Positions 4,784-5,807 of a DNA stretch of 5,807 nt are shown piece after piece. The notes under the pieces are model-generated. The model was given only the letters and a program-made list of their open reading frames with translations. It was not told the origin of the DNA and did no database searches. How positions within the stretch are numbered: the first letter of the stretch is position 1; the number at the start of each line of letters is the position of its first letter. The stretch comes from CAZIOI01 sp964540855 (GTDB taxonomy: Bacteria > Patescibacteriota > UBA1384 > DTJR01): positions 1 through 5,807 of the forward strand of contig CAZIOI010000036.1 of the NCBI GenBank assembly GCA_964540855.1. Reading direction: 5' to 3'. The position numbers and the translations under genes are program-made.

Positions 4784-4924
4784 TGCCACGTTGCCAGAGG
4801 CTATGCGGCATTAGAAAAGTCGAAAAACTTGTGTCGCACTTGCCCCTCGAAGCTTGTTTGCAAGCGAAGTGGGGCTGGGCGTACCACGCTCAGCGTAATA
4901 CAAACGGCGCTAAGCGCCGTACCA
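4774..4924 (+). repeat. Repeats of the tRNA-Arg 3' end (CGTACCA)
   Basis: The last ten bases of tRNA-Arg, GGGCGTACCA (4774-4783), recur exactly at 4877-4886, and CGTACCA recurs at 4918-4924. The third copy directly follows a perfect 7-bp hairpin (ACGGCGC 4904-4910, GCGCCGT 4914-4920), so it looks like an acceptor minihelix with an ACCA tail. Only 10 and 7 bp are shared, so an attachment-site origin is weakly supported. Confidence 0.45.
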
Positions 4925-5133
4925 GAATTTTCAATACACCCGCAAGGGTGTGGTGAAAATTATTTGGGAACCGCAGGAATCTAAGGTCGGACTGATCCGC
5001 CGATTAGGCGGAGAGGGAGGCGGGGTCGAAAGCGGATAATTTGTTAAACGCGACCGTTCTGAGGTCTGTTCTAGGTAGAAAGCAAGAGGGTATTTTACAA
5101 ATTAATTTCGATTACTATTTGCCAAGTTGGTGA
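4784..5133. other. Gene-free region with several strong hairpins
   Basis: No convincing ORF or known RNA is seen. Hairpins: GCTTG 4852-4856 with CAAGC 4861-4865 inside GCCCC/GGGGC (4842-4846, 4871-4875); ACGGCGC/GCGCCGT (4904-4910, 4914-4920); AATTTTCA/TGAAAATT (4926-4933, 4954-4961) enclosing ACACCC-GCAA-GGGTGT (4936-4951); and TCCGCC/GGCGGA (4996-5001, 5007-5012). The third hairpin, followed by ATTTGGG, could end the tRNA-Arg transcript. From 5050 onward it becomes A/T-rich and leads to the promoter of the next gene. Confidence 0.5.
4926..4966 (+). terminator. Possible terminator of the tRNA-Arg transcript
   Basis: Two stacked stems (8 bp AATTTTCA/TGAAAATT and 6 bp ACACCC/GGGTGT, GCAA tetraloop, 2x2 internal loop) end in ATTATTT. 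The T-run is short, and the A/T-rich outer stem supplies U residues on the 3' side. It is the most terminator-like structure after the tRNA. Confidence 0.35.
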
Positions 5134-5139
5134 TATAAT
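5131..5139 (+). promoter_or_regulatory. Extended -10 promoter, probably giving a leaderless mRNA
   Basis: TGATATAAT is a perfect TATAAT with TGn extension. Its last base is only 7 nt before the ATG at 5147, so transcription should start at or within a base of the start codon. There is no Shine-Dalgarno sequence in the gap (TAGAAA). No good -35 is present. Confidence 0.6.
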
Positions 5140-5146
5140 TTAGAAA

Positions 5147-5686
5147 ATGGCAAAAAAAGAGGATGAAAAAAAGGTAAAAAAACCGGCCGGTGAGTTGAAA
5201 AAGAAAACCGTCGATATCTTTGACAGCGCGGCGGTTTTACGATGGAAGGCACCGGATTATTATACTTTTGAAAAAAGTCCTTACTGGTCGCTTCTGATCG
5301 GACTGATGGCAATCGTTTTTTCGCTAGTTCTCATATATACGGGCAATTATTTTCCGGTCATCATAATTATTTTGGCTGTAATAGTCACATTTCAGGTCGC
5401 TCACGAAAAACCCAAAACGCAGGAGTTCGCACTAGATAAGGGTGGCGTTTTGGCCCGGGAACATTATCATCCATTTATCGAACTAAAATCTTTTTGGATA
5501 GCGCGACACGAAAACAAGGCGATTTTGTACTTGGAACCTGTTAGCGCGTTTAAATCCCCCATTGTCCTGCCGCTGGGTAAGCAAAGCGTAAGTGAGACAA
5601 GAAATTTTTTGTTGCAATATCTGCCGGAAAAAATGGAATACGGCGAGCTATTAAGCGATAAACTAATAAGACTGTTTAAGCTATAA
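5147..5686 (+). CDS. Two-pass membrane protein of unknown function
   Basis: I do not recognise a named family with confidence. The 179-aa product has a Lys-rich N-terminal tail (residues 2-20), a conserved-looking LRWKAPDYYTFEKSPYW segment (31-47), two transmembrane helices joined by a short turn (about 46-64 and 68-84), and a soluble C-terminal domain of about 95 residues. By the positive-inside rule both ends are cytoplasmic. The C-terminal part, with ELKSFWIARHENKAILYLE and SPIVLPLG, has the alternating strand pattern of membrane-associated PH-like domains; this is a resemblance only. The ATG at 5147 is set by the promoter 7 nt upstream, implying leaderless translation. A-runs of seven at 5152-5158 and 5166-5172 encode the Lys stretch and are slippage-prone. 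A hairpin at 5694-5739 follows the stop. Confidence 0.85.
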   Translation: MAKKEDEKKVKKPAGELKKKTVDIFDSAAVLRWKAPDYYTFEKSPYWSLLIGLMAIVFSLVLIYTGNYFPVIIIILAVIVTFQVAHEKPKTQEFALDKGGVLAREHYHPFIELKSFWIARHENKAILYLEPVSAFKSPIVLPLGKQSVSETRNFLLQYLPEKMEYGELLSDKLIRLFKL

Positions 5687-5693
5687 AACGCCA

Positions 5694-5739
5694 AAGGGCG
5701 CTTTAGCTGGCTCTTTGCAGAACTAACTAAAGCGCCCTT
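5694..5739. terminator. Hairpin between convergent genes, probable bidirectional terminator
   Basis: A perfect 13-bp stem (5694-5706 with 5727-5739, AAGGGCGCTTTAG and its complement) with a 20-nt loop lies 7 bp after the TAA of the membrane-protein gene. On the minus strand the stem is followed by TGGCGTTTTAT, a usable T-tract; on the plus strand only by GTTG. It therefore best serves a leftward gene entering from the right while also capping the rightward gene. Confidence 0.65.
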
Positions 5740-5746
5740 GTTGAGG

Positions 5747-5807
5747 TCAGACAAGCCCCTCGGTTGTCGTCTCGATGACGAGAGGCTTGATCTTGGGGTG
5801 CATCGCC
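5747..5807 (-). CDS. Possible 3' end of a leftward gene (partial)
   Basis: Reading leftward from 5806 the frame gives AMHPKIKPLVIETTTEGLV and a TGA stop (5749-5747). The codons are G/C-rich at third positions, unlike the other genes here, and TGA is used where all other genes use TAA. Support comes from the leftward terminator just beyond the stop. Against it, 19 codons is too short to judge, and the same DNA forms an 11-bp hairpin (5752-5762 with 5779-5789) that is fully paired only in minus-strand RNA (one G-U), so this could be an RNA element instead. No family can be recognised. Confidence 0.3.
   Translation of the reverse strand, partial: AMHPKIKPLVIETTTEGLV

Noticed and set aside
4709..4886. 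Integration (att) site of a mobile element at tRNA-Arg
   Set aside because: The tRNA-end repeat is only 10 bp, the enclosed stretch about 100 bp, and no integrase gene is present; kept only as a weak possibility in the findings.
4754..4984. 76-codon plus-strand ORF beginning inside tRNA-Arg
   Set aside because: It starts within the tRNA, spans several perfect hairpins and has no protein-like pattern.
4784..5133. RNase P RNA, tmRNA, SRP RNA or a known riboswitch
   Set aside because: I found none of the conserved core sequences of these RNAs here or at 60-262, so no family name is given.

Overview
The window reads like a piece of a small bacterial genome of the Candidate Phyla Radiation (Patescibacteria) type. 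The evidence is indirect: compact gene blocks of short proteins, several without a recognisable family, a four-helix-bundle (23S intervening-sequence type) protein, seven complete genes that all end in TAA, A/C-rich low-complexity spacers, and strong TGnTATAAT promoters. There is no rRNA or marker gene, so the phylum is an inference.

Layout. Positions 1-260 hold no convincing gene but contain a rightward terminator-like hairpin (22-50) and then a GC-rich stretch (60-262) of four consecutive hairpins, the last followed by a T-rich tail; this is a candidate structured RNA. From 3023 leftwards to 277 runs a minus-strand block: cyclophilin-type peptidyl-prolyl isomerase lipoprotein (2484-3023), uncharacterised acidic protein (2043-2480, 3 nt gap), HAD phosphatase/phosphoglucomutase-like enzyme (1355-2056, 14 bp overlap), four-helix-bundle protein (about 1003-1377, no canonical start codon over its conserved N-terminus) and family 2 glycosyltransferase (277-936). 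A 340-bp spacer (3084-3417) bounded by 46-bp imperfect inverted repeats and packed with hairpins separates this block from a second minus-strand unit: a membrane-anchored Pro-rich protein (3420-4001) behind tRNA-Ser(GCU) (4045-4137).

Between the divergent tRNA-Ser and tRNA-Arg lies about 570 bp without a gene. It has divergent promoters around a palindrome, a possible structured transcript (4219-4360), and tandem A/C-rich repeats (4586-4700). tRNA-Arg with the unusual GCG anticodon (4709-4783) is followed by about 350 bp of non-coding sequence with several perfect hairpins and two echoes of the tRNA 3' end. A two-pass membrane protein (5147-5686) then starts 7 nt after an extended -10 box, so its mRNA is probably leaderless. 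It converges, across a 13-bp-stem hairpin, on what may be the end of another minus-strand gene (5747-5807).

How the genes may work together: the cyclophilin is probably an extracytoplasmic folding factor. The HAD enzyme and the GT2 enzyme could both act on sugar phosphates or nucleotide sugars, but only adjacency suggests a shared pathway. No defence system, CRISPR array, transposase or phage gene is visible. The most interesting material is in the non-coding stretches.
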